Positions 33,976-42,399 of a stretch of DNA of 64,000 nucleotides are shown here, one piece after another. How positions within the stretch are numbered: position 1 is the first letter of the stretch; every line of letters starts with the position of its first letter. A program made the position numbers and the translations under genes. This DNA comes from Halalkalicoccus subterraneus (GTDB taxonomy: Archaea; Halobacteriota; Halobacteria; Halobacteriales; Halalkalicoccaceae): NCBI RefSeq assembly GCF_003697815.1, contig NZ_RDQG01000025.1, positions 1 through 64,000 on the forward strand. Reading direction: 5' to 3'. The notes under the pieces are model-generated. The model ran no database searches. It was not told the DNA's origin and saw nothing but the letters and a program-made list of their open reading frames with translations.

Positions 33976-35334
33976 GTGGATACCGATCGTAACGGGGCCC
34001 GAACAGGGGAAGAGAGAGACGGGCGGCATGAGTCCCGAGGTGGTTCCTCGGGAATCGACAGCGACCGGAGGCGGTTCATTCGACTCGGCGGCGCGACCGC
34101 GGTCGCGCTGGCCGGCTGTACCGACGCCGGCTCCGAGCCCAACGCGACCGTCGGCGGTCCGGCGATCACGATACGCGAGGCGACAGTCAGCGACGAGTCG
34201 ATCACCACCGACGACGAGCTCGAAATCGTCGGCACGCTCGAAAACGACGGTGACGAGCGGGGGACCTACCACGTGGAACTCCGGGTCGACGACGTGATCG
34301 TCGAGACGGAGGCGGTGAGCGTCGACCCGGGTGCGCGCGATCAGGTGACGTTTTCCGGGTCGTTCAGTTCGCCCGGCGAGTACGAGGTCCGGTTGAACGA
34401 CGTGCACGCGGGCACCGTCGAGGTCGAACTGCCGCCTCCGGAGTTCGAGCTGGTCGGGACCACGGTCGAGGAGACGCGAGTCGCCGTCGGCGAGGCGGTG
34501 GCGGTCGAGGCGACCGTCGCGAACGTCGGCGGCCGAGAGGGATCGATCACGATCGAGCTCCAGGTGGACGGGCGGCCCAACGACACCGAGGAGCTGACGA
34601 TCGCGGCGGGGGCGGAGGAATCCGTCCGGTTCACCCCCACCTTCGAGTCGCCGGGCAGCTACGACCTCGCGATCAACGGGATCGCGGTCGACACCGTGGT
34701 CGTCGATCGACCGGCGGCCTTCGAGATCGTCGGGACCGAACTGGAATTGGAGACGGTCGCCGTCGGCGAGACGGTCGCGGTCCGCGCGCACATCGAGAAC
34801 GTCGGCGGGCGGACCGGGACGGTGACGGCGACGCTCCGGGCGGACGGAGAGACGGTCGACACCCGCGAGGGACCGATCGAGCCCGGCGAGGTCGTTCCGG
34901 CACGGTTCTCGGTCGGTTTCGACGACCGGGGCGCCCGAACGCTTCGCGTCGTCGCCACGGGCCGGGATCCGGCCGCCGGTCCCGGCGGCAACGACGACGC
35001 GCGCGTGGGGCGGCTCTACGTGCTCGGTTGCTCGACGGTCGTCAGCGAGACGGTCACGGTCGGGAACCGCTCCTCGCAGACCTACGAGTTCGACCTGAAC
35101 GCGCGCGCCGAGGTGACGGTCGCGACGGCGACGCGGTCGGGCGTCGATCCGACGCTCAGCGTCGTCGGTCCTCCGGGGGCGATGGTTGAGGGCGTGAGCG
35201 GCGGCGAGATCCGGCGGTCGGTCACGATCCCGCAGAGTGGCCGGTACGAGATCCGCCTCGGAAACGATTCGTACCTCCCGTGGCAGGACGGGCGGTGGGC
35301 GATCGAGATCGAGGTCTGTACGTGGGCGGACTAA
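33976..35334 (+). CDS. Tat-exported lipoprotein with CARDB-like repeats
   Basis: 452 residues from GTG 33976. A Tat signal with a lipobox lies unusually far in, near residues 31-49 (DRRRFIRLGGATAVALAGC), after a polar 30-residue extension. Three tandem beta-sandwich repeats of about 85-90 residues follow, each with the CARDB-type pattern VxVGExVxVxAxVxNVGGRxG and GSYDLxI. The last ~100 residues form a different beta domain (SSQTYEFDLNARAEVTV, WAIEIEVCTW). The protein is expected on the outer membrane face as an adhesion or binding module. No enzyme site is seen. Confidence 0.85.
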   Translation: MDTDRNGARTGEERDGRHESRGGSSGIDSDRRRFIRLGGATAVALAGCTDAGSEPNATVGGPAITIREATVSDESITTDDELEIVGTLENDGDERGTYHVELRVDDVIVETEAVSVDPGARDQVTFSGSFSSPGEYEVRLNDVHAGTVEVELPPPEFELVGTTVEETRVAVGEAVAVEATVANVGGREGSITIELQVDGRPNDTEELTIAAGAEESVRFTPTFESPGSYDLAINGIAVDTVVVDRPAAFEIVGTELELETVAVGETVAVRAHIENVGGRTGTVTATLRADGETVDTREGPIEPGEVVPARFSVGFDDRGARTLRVVATGRDPAAGPGGNDDARVGRLYVLGCSTVVSETVTVGNRSSQTYEFDLNARAEVTVATATRSGVDPTLSVVGPPGAMVEGVSGGEIRRSVTIPQSGRYEIRLGNDSYLPWQDGRWAIEIEVCTWAD

Positions 35335-35372
35335 CCGAAGCAGCCTTGGTCGGAGACTGCACCTACTGAGAG

Positions 35373-36083
35373 ATGGGACCGATCCCCACGGAGACGCTCG
35401 AAGAAGAGACGACGGTGCTCGCGTTCGACCTCTGGGATACGCTGCTCGACCGCGAATCGACGCTCGTTCCGGCACTGGGCGAACTCCTCGACGCACACGA
35501 CAGCGACTACGAACCGAGGGTCCTCCTGCGGCGGTATCTGGCGATGCATTTCCGCGATTCGATGATCGACTCGCTGATCCCCGGTCCGCACACCCCGTTC
35601 AAGGAGATCAGCCGGCGTGCCCTCGCCTATCGCCTCGAAGGGCTCGGACTGGACGTCTCCGATGGCGAGGTGCGTGCGGTCATCCGGCAGTGGAAGGAAC
35701 TCCAGCCGTATCCCGACGTCGACGGGGCGCTCGCCCGTCTCGGTGAACGGTACACGCTGGTCGGGCTCTCGAACGGCGATCCGGACATGCTCGAAGCGGT
35801 GCGACCGAACTTCGAAACCGATCTCGACGGCGTCATCTCAGTGGCCGAGGCCGGCGCCTACAAACCACACCGTGCGTCGTACGACCTCTGCTGTCAGCGC
35901 TTCGACGCGGCGCCACACGAGGTCCTGTTCGTGACGGCACACACCTTCGACCTCGTGGGGGCGAAAGCGATCGGGATGCGCGGGGCGTTCCTCAACCGCC
36001 ACGAGAACCCGTTCGGCGGCTGGATCCACCGGCCGGACCTCGTCGTCGATGACACGGACGGACTGGCCGACGCGCTGTGTTGA
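35373..36083 (+). CDS. HAD-superfamily hydrolase, haloacid dehalogenase type II-like
   Basis: 236 residues. HAD motif I is VLAFDLWDTLLD (nucleophile Asp about residue 20), motif II LVGLSNGD, motif III lysine in AYKPHRASY and motif IV FVTAHTFDLVGAKAIGM. The spacing and the FDxxDTL form match L-2-haloacid dehalogenases rather than phosphoserine-type phosphatases. The true substrate in haloarchaea is unknown and could be a phosphate ester. It starts 38 bp after the lipoprotein gene. Confidence 0.85.
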   Translation: MGPIPTETLEEETTVLAFDLWDTLLDRESTLVPALGELLDAHDSDYEPRVLLRRYLAMHFRDSMIDSLIPGPHTPFKEISRRALAYRLEGLGLDVSDGEVRAVIRQWKELQPYPDVDGALARLGERYTLVGLSNGDPDMLEAVRPNFETDLDGVISVAEAGAYKPHRASYDLCCQRFDAAPHEVLFVTAHTFDLVGAKAIGMRGAFLNRHENPFGGWIHRPDLVVDDTDGLADALC

Positions 36084-36126
36084 GCTCGTCCGCGACGTTT
36101 TACCCGTCGGTGTTCTACGGACGGGG

Positions 36127-36462
36127 ATGGCCGATCCGATAGCGATACTCACCGATGTGCAACCGCAAGACCGCGTTCAGCTGACGCTGTTGAACGGCGA
36201 GCGGATCGACGGTGTCGCCCACCCGGTCGACGTCGAGCCTGAACGCCGACTGCGAATCGAACTCCGGACCGGGGACGAGGATCACGCGATCCGGTACGAC
36301 GTCCGCTCCACGACCGACGACGGGGACTGGGCGACGCCGACCGCCAGACGCTACGACGTGAAACACGACGAGGGCGAATGGATCGTGATGGGAGACGTGA
36401 AAGAAGCGACCGTGCTCGAACACGCGAGCGATCGGGAGGAGCGGTCGAACGAGCACCTCTAA
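36127..36462 (+). CDS. Conserved-looking hypothetical protein
   Basis: 111 residues from ATG 36127. The sequence is beta-rich with a first half that resembles a small barrel (DRVQLTLLNGERIDGVAHPV, EPERRLRIELRTGDEDH) and an acidic tail. No motif that I can tie to a family is present. It begins 43 bp after the HAD gene on the same strand. Confidence 0.6.
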   Translation: MADPIAILTDVQPQDRVQLTLLNGERIDGVAHPVDVEPERRLRIELRTGDEDHAIRYDVRSTTDDGDWATPTARRYDVKHDEGEWIVMGDVKEATVLEHASDREERSNEHL

Positions 36463-36584
36463 GACAGTCTCCGCGGTTCAGCGATACAATCTGTCTCGCC
36501 GGCTCACTGAAGCACTCGAAGCTTGCGGGGTCATGGTATGTAGTGACTACCACTGGGCGCGTACGAGCAAATACGTGAACAGGC

Positions 36585-36800
36585 ATGAGCCAATCGAGAC
36601 CACAAGCGTCTAGCCTCGCGGAAGTCCTCGACCGAATTCTCGATAAGGGTGTCGTCATCGACATCTGGATCCGCGTCTCGCTTGTCGGGATCGAGATCCT
36701 CACCATCGAGGCCCGCGTCGTGATCGCGTCCGTCGATACCTTCCTGCACTACGCGAGGGAGATCTCGAAGATCGAACAGGCCGAGGAAGAAGGGACTTAG
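36585..36800 (+). CDS. gvpA: Gas vesicle structural protein GvpA (solitary copy)
   Basis: 71 residues with the almost invariant GvpA core: [20 protein letters not shown], then [20 protein letters not shown] and [18 protein letters not shown]. It lacks part of the alanine-rich C-terminal tail of Halobacterium GvpA (76-79 residues). GvpA forms the ribbed wall of the gas vesicle. None of the assembly genes (gvpF-M, N, O) is within the window; the neighbours are a hypothetical protein and aglF. No strong TATA box is visible at leaderless distance. It may be an isolated paralogue or a relic still in frame. Confidence 0.9.
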   Translation: MSQSRPQASSLAEVLDRILDKGVVIDIWIRVSLVGIEILTIEARVVIASVDTFLHYAREISKIEQAEEEGT

Positions 36801-36909
36801 ACGCCCTCGACGACATCGAAATCAGATCGCAAACGTCCCAGTAAGCTACCGACCGCTTCGGTCACGGTGTTCTCCGCTCCTTTCGTCGAAAACAGTCCTC
36901 CGGCGCGTT

Positions 36910-37644
36910 TCAGTCGTTCTGAGCGACCGTTTTGGCCTCCTGGAGGCGCTTTTCGGCCTCGTCGCGGTCCTCCGGGTAGCCCACGTCGATCCGCCAGCCG
37001 TCCAGCCCGATCGCGTCGATCGTTCTCCCGGAGCGGATGAGGAGGTCGATCGCCTCGCTGATCTCGTATTCGCCCCGGTTCGAGGGCTGAACGAGCTGGC
37101 AGGCGTGGAAGATCGCCGGCGAAAAGGTGTAAAAGCCGGTCATCACCAGATTGGTCGGCGGGTCCTCGGGCTTCTCGATCACTTCCGTGATCTCCCCGAA
37201 GTCGTTCGTATCACAGACCCCGTATCGCGAGGCCTCTTCGTACGGGACTTCCTCGACGAGGAACGCCGCGTCGGTGCGCTCTTCTTGCTGTCGGCGGACG
37301 ACGTCGGCGAGGTTCGCGTTGAAGATGTTGTCACCGAGCATCAGCATGAAGTCGTCGTCGATGTGCTCTTCGACGCTCAACAGGGCGTGGGCCAGCCCCA
37401 GCTGCTCGCGCTGGTGTGTGTAGGTGATCGGGATGTCACGATAGGAGTCACCGAAGTGCTCGATGATGTGTTCTTTCATGTACCCGACCACGACCACGAA
37501 CTCCTCGGCGCCGAGTTCGGCCAACCGGTCGAAACAGTGGGCGACCAACGGTTTGCCGTCGACCTCGACCATCGCTTTGGGTTTGTCCTCGGTCAGCGGT
37601 CGCAGTCTCGTCCCCTTTCCTGCAGCCAGCACTACGGCTTTCAT
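36910..37644 (-). CDS. aglF: Sugar-1-phosphate nucleotidylyltransferase, AglF-like
   Basis: 244 residues from ATG 37644, positioned by a TATA box. The nucleotide-binding loop is VVLAAGKGTRLRPLTEDKPK, the metal site MLMLGDNIFNAN, and a sugar-site segment reads EVPYEEASRYGV. Its size and sequence type match haloarchaeal AglF (glucose-1-phosphate uridylyltransferase) rather than RmlA. The product UDP-glucose would feed the UDP-glucose dehydrogenase at 60192, giving UDP-glucuronate for N-glycans or surface polysaccharides. It probably belongs functionally to the glycan island starting at 42.4 kb. Confidence 0.85.
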   Translation of the reverse strand: MKAVVLAAGKGTRLRPLTEDKPKAMVEVDGKPLVAHCFDRLAELGAEEFVVVVGYMKEHIIEHFGDSYRDIPITYTHQREQLGLAHALLSVEEHIDDDFMLMLGDNIFNANLADVVRRQQEERTDAAFLVEEVPYEEASRYGVCDTNDFGEITEVIEKPEDPPTNLVMTGFYTFSPAIFHACQLVQPSNRGEYEISEAIDLLIRSGRTIDAIGLDGWRIDVGYPEDRDEAEKRLQEAKTVAQND

Positions 37645-37667
37645 GATATTGACAGTCGCTATCCAAT

Positions 37668-37679
37668 CTTTAAATAATT
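37668..37679 (-). promoter_or_regulatory. TATA box of the aglF gene
   Basis: Minus-strand AATTATTTAAAG is centred about 28 nt upstream of ATG 37644, one of the best TATA-like sites in the window. Confidence 0.55.
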
Positions 37680-37756
37680 TGTGTCTCAATAGATTGTACG
37701 AACTGCCGGAAGGTTATTTTAGACGGAGCGTCCCCCGCGAACAGCGGCCGGTACTC

Positions 37757-39064
37757 CTATTCCCAGTTGTAGAGGGCGTCCCGGAAGATCGCCTCGACGT
37801 CCTCCTTTTCGACGGGGCGGGGATTGCAGCGAAGCAGGCGCTGTTGGGTTTCGACGGTCTGGGTCGCGAGCCAGTCGAGATCGCTCTCGTCGATTCCGGC
37901 CAGCTCTGCGAGGCCACTCGGGAGGACGTTCAGGTCGCGCTGGAGCCGAACGTACTCTCCCTTCAGACGGTCGGCGGCCTCACGAGTGTTCAGCCCCGTG
38001 GTGTCGACGCCGAACATGCGCGCGAGTTCGACGAAACGCTCGGGGTCGCTCGCGGCGTTATAATCAAGGGTACTCGCCGGGGTGAGCACCGCGATCGTCT
38101 CGCCGTGATAGGTGTGATATCGGTTACCGACCGGGTAGGCCATCGCGTGACAGAGGCTCGCGCCGGCGGTAAGTCCGGAGATCGCGCCCATCAGCGCGCC
38201 CTGAAGCATGTTCTCGCGAGCCTCGAGGTCGTCGCCGTTGTGGACCGCCCGGCGAACATTGGACGAGAGGAGTTCGATCGCCTTCTCGCTGAACATCTCC
38301 GTGACGGGAGTACGTCCGGCATAGACGGGCCGGCTCGTGGGGTCTTCGGCCCGAAGCAGGCTGTCGTACGAGTGGGTCGTGTAGCCCTCGATGGCGTGGC
38401 CAAGCGCGTCCATCGCGGTTTTGGCGGTCTGCTCGGGCGGGAGCGTCGTCGTCAGCGTCGGATCCAGCACGGCGGCGTCGGCCCGGATGTGATCGCTCGA
38501 GATCCCCTCCTTGACCTCCTTTTCCTCGACGGAGAAGATGGCGACGGGCGAGATCTCCGCGCCCGTGCCCGCCGTGGTCGGCATGAGCACCAGTGGCGGG
38601 CCTGACTCGGTGATCGACTCGCCGCTACCCGTGGGCTCGGCGATGTAATCGAGCACCTCGCCGCCGTTCGCGATTACCGTCCGGGCGGCTTTCGCGGTGT
38701 CCATGCAACTACCCCCGCCGAGGCCGACGTAGAAGTCATAGCCCGCCTCGCCGCGCTCGTCGCGGATGAAGGAGAGACACTCGTCGACGTCCTCGGTCGA
38801 GGGCTCGCGCGCGGAGCCGTCGTAGACGTCGACCTCGTAGGCGTCGAGTTGCTCGCGCACTCGGTCGGCGTGACCCAACGAAACGAGGGTCTCGTCGGTG
38901 ACGAGTAGGCCGTGAGCGCCGGGTTCGACGCCGAGATCGGCGAACTGGAAGTCGAGTTCCTCGACGGCGTCGCGTCCGAACCGGATTCGAGGCATCTCGA
39001 GTTCCCAGACCGTCTCGGGGGTCTGGGTGTGGTCGGGCGCCGAGACGGAACGTTCGTAGCCCAC
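37757..39064 (-). CDS. Iron-containing alcohol dehydrogenase, HOT/4-hydroxybutyrate dehydrogenase-like
   Basis: 435 residues from GTG 39064, directly adjacent to the stop of the lactonase-like gene (39065). The NAD-binding GLGGGSCMDTAKA, the metal-ligand segments MDALGHAIEGY and LCHAMAYPVG, and the late RYHTYHGE are type III ADH features. The length and the ~24-residue N-terminal lead resemble hydroxyacid-oxoacid transhydrogenases. These oxidise 4-hydroxybutyrate to succinic semialdehyde. The zero-gap pairing with a lactonase suggests a gamma-butyrolactone/4-hydroxybutyrate pathway (inference). Confidence 0.9.
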   Translation of the reverse strand: MGYERSVSAPDHTQTPETVWELEMPRIRFGRDAVEELDFQFADLGVEPGAHGLLVTDETLVSLGHADRVREQLDAYEVDVYDGSAREPSTEDVDECLSFIRDERGEAGYDFYVGLGGGSCMDTAKAARTVIANGGEVLDYIAEPTGSGESITESGPPLVLMPTTAGTGAEISPVAIFSVEEKEVKEGISSDHIRADAAVLDPTLTTTLPPEQTAKTAMDALGHAIEGYTTHSYDSLLRAEDPTSRPVYAGRTPVTEMFSEKAIELLSSNVRRAVHNGDDLEARENMLQGALMGAISGLTAGASLCHAMAYPVGNRYHTYHGETIAVLTPASTLDYNAASDPERFVELARMFGVDTTGLNTREAADRLKGEYVRLQRDLNVLPSGLAELAGIDESDLDWLATQTVETQQRLLRCNPRPVEKEDVEAIFRDALYNWE

Positions 39065-39862
39065 TCAGTCCCACCCCGAGAGCGACTCGTACTGCTCGGA
39101 ATCGTGCCCGTAGACGACCTCGGCGTCGTGGCGTCGTTCGAGCTCCTTGATCTCCTGGAGGGTCTCGAACCAGTGGCGGTGGCTCCAGAGCAGACCCGCC
39201 CCGAGGGGGACTCCGTCCTCGTAGTTTTCTGCTCTATATATCTCGTCGCCGGCGAATATCAGCGACCGGTCCTCGAGGTGGATCATCGTTCCAGTCAGAC
39301 CGGGCGTGTGACCCGGGAAACGGATGAATTCGACGTCCTCGAAGTGCGTCTCGTGGTCCCGATGGAGCACCTCCCAGTTGAGGTCGTGGTCGAAGTCCTC
39401 GAGGATGTAGGCGGCGCTTCCCTGCTCGGTCTTCGCGCTGTAGTAGGCGAACTTGATCTCCTCTTCGTGGACGAACACCGGCACGTCCGTCCCGTCGAAG
39501 TGGTGAAGACCGCCGGCGTGATCCAGATGGAGATGCGTCTGGAAGACGTAGTCGATGTCGTCGAGTCCATAGCCGGCGCTCTCTAGATCGCTTTCGAGGT
39601 CGTGTTCGTCGGCGTCGTGGGGGTAAAAGGCCTGTTTCAGCCCCTCGGGCCAGTGGCCGTCGAGGGCGTCCTCGTGGTTGCCGGTGTCCCAGAGGATCGT
39701 CCCCTCAGGGTGGTCGATCACGAGGTTGTACACGGGAATCTCCGTGTACTCGGTCTCGGGGTTCGGCTCGTCATGGGTGCCGAGCGTGTGGCCCTCGAGC
39801 ATGTAGTTCTGATCGCACAGCAACCCGCCCCGATGGATCACGTCGATGGTTGCATCAACCAT
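39065..39862 (-). CDS. MBL-fold lactonase-like protein (AHL/gamma-butyrolactone lactonase family)
   Basis: 265 residues. The lactonase-type metallo site is QTHLHLDHAGGLHHF (about residues 107-121), and GHTPGLTGTM, IFAGDEIYRA and VYGHDSEQ carry further ligands. The N-terminal region with LVIDHPEGTILWDTG matches the N-acyl-homoserine lactonase (AttM/BlcC) group. The reaction is likely opening of a gamma-lactone ring. The iron ADH starts at the next base after the stop, as one operon. In Agrobacterium the equivalent neighbours BlcC and BlcB work in gamma-butyrolactone breakdown; whether quorum signals are the target here is open. Confidence 0.85.
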   Translation of the reverse strand: MVDATIDVIHRGGLLCDQNYMLEGHTLGTHDEPNPETEYTEIPVYNLVIDHPEGTILWDTGNHEDALDGHWPEGLKQAFYPHDADEHDLESDLESAGYGLDDIDYVFQTHLHLDHAGGLHHFDGTDVPVFVHEEEIKFAYYSAKTEQGSAAYILEDFDHDLNWEVLHRDHETHFEDVEFIRFPGHTPGLTGTMIHLEDRSLIFAGDEIYRAENYEDGVPLGAGLLWSHRHWFETLQEIKELERRHDAEVVYGHDSEQYESLSGWD

Positions 39863-39932
39863 ATCGAACGGTCGTTCAGGTCCTCCATCAATCTATGCAT
39901 ACGACGTGTCGGTGACACCTCCCACGGCCGTA

Positions 39933-40976
39933 TCAGGTGGCGATGTGGAGACGAAACCCGTCGCCATCGTCGGGCTCTGCGATCGAGAGTTCCCAGCCAT
40001 GTGCGTCCGCGATGGCCGATAGAACCGTCGCGGCGCTATCGTCGTTATCGGGATCAACGAACGCCCGTCGAAGCGTCCGATACTCGTCGGCGGCTACGTC
40101 GGGGCCGTCGACCGTGATCAGAACGCCCGACTCGTTCGCGTCGACACGGATGGATGATTCCGCTCCCAGATGTGTGATCGTGTGCTCGAAGAGGACCTCG
40201 AAAAACAGCGCCAGCAGCGACGGATCGGCGCGGACATGCCGGTCGGCTTCGACCGTCAGCGACGCCGGTTCGGAGCCGACTGCCTCCCACGCGTCCGTCG
40301 TGGCGTCCCGGATCGACACCTCGACGAGCGACCTAAGCCCGCGCCCGGCGCGAGCGACGGCGACGAGTTCGTCGACCAACGTACTCGCGCGCCCGATCGC
40401 GCTGTCGACCCGGTCGAGATGCTCGTCGTTTCCGGTCTCACGCCCGAGGATCGCGTACTCGCGGGCCACCATGAGCGGGTTTCGGAGGTCGTGCGAGAGG
40501 GTTGCTCTGACCGATTCGAGACAGCGGTTTTTCGTCCGCAGGCGCTCGCCGGCGTCGCGGTCCGGGTCGGATGGACTCGTTGTGCAGGGCGCCGTTTCGT
40601 GGGCGCTCGCCTCACTCCGATACTCCACTGCCCGATCCAACAGCGACACGACGTGGCCCGGTGCGGTCCGAAGAACCGCCTTCTCGATCCAGCCGTCGAC
40701 CAGGGGATCGAGCGACGTCGGAACGCTGGCGACGCTATCGAGCGCGTCGACGACCCCGAGTACCGGGAGTTCCGGTCGTTCGGTTCGTAGTCGACGAACG
40801 ACTGTCCCCTCGTTCGATTCGAGCGTCGCCGCGTCGTAGAGCACCGTCTCGAACGGCTCGTCGGCCACTCGTGGGTCGTCGAGTCGCTCCGCTGTCGAGA
40901 GGTGTGCGCCGGTTCGCTTGAGCGCGTCGACGACCTCGTCGGCGAGTGGCTCCGTCGTGAGATACCGGATACGCAT
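39933..40976 (-). CDS. Sensor histidine kinase
   Basis: 347 residues, no membrane helix. The first ~115 residues look like a receiver-like or atypical sensor domain (VLYDAATLES, TERPELPVLGVVDALD). The dimerisation/phosphoacceptor motif is LSHDLRNPL with His162. The ATPase domain follows (residues ~215-345) but its N and G boxes are degenerate: the N-box region FFEVLFEHTITH lacks the canonical asparagines. It is probably a soluble haloarchaeal kinase of uncertain activity, divergent from a response regulator 129 bp away. Confidence 0.85.
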   Translation of the reverse strand: MRIRYLTTEPLADEVVDALKRTGAHLSTAERLDDPRVADEPFETVLYDAATLESNEGTVVRRLRTERPELPVLGVVDALDSVASVPTSLDPLVDGWIEKAVLRTAPGHVVSLLDRAVEYRSEASAHETAPCTTSPSDPDRDAGERLRTKNRCLESVRATLSHDLRNPLMVAREYAILGRETGNDEHLDRVDSAIGRASTLVDELVAVARAGRGLRSLVEVSIRDATTDAWEAVGSEPASLTVEADRHVRADPSLLALFFEVLFEHTITHLGAESSIRVDANESGVLITVDGPDVAADEYRTLRRAFVDPDNDDSAATVLSAIADAHGWELSIAEPDDGDGFRLHIAT

Positions 40977-41105
40977 CGATCATCGAGGAGATGGGAACGA
41001 ACACATGTAGTTATCACCACACCAATACGTCGAGCGGGACGGTTAGGGTCAACCTTTTTCTGTTTGAATCATTTGCTTTTTATCACGTTACGTCGTAACT
41101 GGACT

Positions 41106-41510
41106 ATGACTGATACGGATTCGGCGCGGATCCACGTTCTCTGCGTCGACGACGAGCTCGACAGCGCCGATCTAACGGCGCTGTGTCTCGAGCGAATCGA
41201 CGACCGATTCGTCGTCGAGACGGCACTGAGCGCCGAAGCGGGCTACGAGTACCTCGAGGAAACCGGGGTCGATTGCGTCGTGAGCGACTACAAGATGCCC
41301 GACGTGGACGGGATCACCTTCTTCGAGCTGGTCCAGGACGAGTACCCTGAACTACCGTTTATCCTCTTTACGGGCCGGGGATCGGCGAGCGTCGCCGACG
41401 ACGCGCGCTCGCGCGGCGTGACCGAGTACCTCGAAAAGGACACGGAAGACCGATATCGAGTGCTGGCCGACCAGATCAGGAGCGCGGTCGAGAAACACCG
41501 CTCCTCGTAG
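41106..41510 (+). CDS. Single-domain response regulator
   Basis: 134 residues from ATG 41106, with TATA CTTTTTATC at 41076-41084 giving leaderless spacing. Receiver residues are the acidic pair Asp15/Asp16, the phosphoacceptor Asp61 in VVSDYKMPDVDG, the Thr in LFTGRGS and the Lys in EYLEKDTE. There is no output domain, so it would act by protein contact. It is divergent from the histidine kinase and convergent with a Bat-type regulator (10 bp). Confidence 0.92.
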   Translation: MTDTDSARIHVLCVDDELDSADLTALCLERIDDRFVVETALSAEAGYEYLEETGVDCVVSDYKMPDVDGITFFELVQDEYPELPFILFTGRGSASVADDARSRGVTEYLEKDTEDRYRVLADQIRSAVEKHRSS

Positions 41511-41520
41511 GAAGGGGTCG

Positions 41521-42174
41521 TTACCGGAGCGGTTGCTCTTGGGCGATTACCGCCTGCTTGATGAGCGCCTCGACGCCGCGTCTGATCCGCTGGGAAAGCG
41601 CGCTGTCGCTGATCCCTAGCTCGTCGGCGAGCGCGGCCTGGCTGATCCGGCGCGGGATCTGGAAGTACCCCGAACGGTAGGCTGTCGTGAGCGTGTCGCG
41701 TTGGACCGGCGAGAGCGACGCCGTTGGCTCGTCGATCGGGGAGTGGTGGATCCGGCGGAGCGTCACGGGAGTCCCCGATTCGGTGAGCGCGACGTTGAAC
41801 CGTGAGAGCTCTTCATGCGTCGAAAACCGAAGGCGAAAATCCCAACTTTCGGCGAGGCCCTGTGCGGCGAGGATCGTCGCGTCGGCCTCCAGGAGCGCGT
41901 CGACGAGTTCGTTCTCGGCCGACGACCACTGGATCTCGAACAGCGTTTCCGATTCGACCGTCATGACGACGCTTACCCGATCGATCCGCGGATGGTCCCC
42001 GAGCGCCGAGCGGATCTCCTCGGAATCGCTCGTTTCGATCCACAACAGCGGCATAACGGACTCCCGAAGCGGGACGACGCCTTCGAGTTCGATCCCCACC
42101 TCGGGAAACGACTGGAGAACGCTTCCGACCGGAAGCGACGCGGCCGGCAAGGTGATATCGGCGATTACGGTCAT
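41521..42174 (-). CDS. Bat-type HTH_10 transcriptional regulator
   Basis: 217 residues. Residues ~1-150 form the Bat-type ligand-binding half (LPAASLPVGSVLQSFPEVGI, LLWIETSDSEE, FRLRFSTHEELSRF). The C-terminal ~60 residues are the HTH_10 domain of bacterioopsin activator proteins (QRDTLTTAYRSGYFQIPRRI, ADELGISDSALSQRIRRG). It is a cytoplasmic DNA-binding regulator. Its upstream region (42175-42399) is shared with the GT2 gene that opens the glycan island and contains two identical palindromes. A second protein of the same design lies at 61824. Confidence 0.9.
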   Translation of the reverse strand: MTVIADITLPAASLPVGSVLQSFPEVGIELEGVVPLRESVMPLLWIETSDSEEIRSALGDHPRIDRVSVVMTVESETLFEIQWSSAENELVDALLEADATILAAQGLAESWDFRLRFSTHEELSRFNVALTESGTPVTLRRIHHSPIDEPTASLSPVQRDTLTTAYRSGYFQIPRRISQAALADELGISDSALSQRIRRGVEALIKQAVIAQEQPLR

Positions 42175-42264
42175 AGATACGGGAGAGTACCGCGACGACT
42201 ACCGACATCGCGGAGGGCGGATATCAGAATATCGTATCGAACCGACAAAAAGACATCGGCTTCG

Positions 42265-42320
42265 TTCGATATCGAAGGTGCGAGTTCGGAAAGAGGCGAC
42301 GAAAGACCTTCGATATCGAA
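42265..42320. promoter_or_regulatory. Two identical 12-bp palindromes, TTCGATATCGAA
   Basis: Perfect palindromes lie at 42265-42276 and 42309-42320, 44 bp apart centre to centre (about four helical turns). The second extends to CCTTCGATATCGAAGG. They sit between the divergent Bat-type regulator gene and the first gene of the glycan island. This is the arrangement of paired operator sites. Confidence 0.6.
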
Positions 42321-42399
42321 GGCGATACGACTAAACACCGGGGTCGAGGCTGAAGGCAACGGATCAGTGGGAATACTGCATACAATAGGATGACACATC

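Noticed and set aside
36531-36749. Antisense frame of 72 residues over gvpA
   Set aside because: GvpA on the plus strand has an almost invariant core; the opposite frame is composition only.
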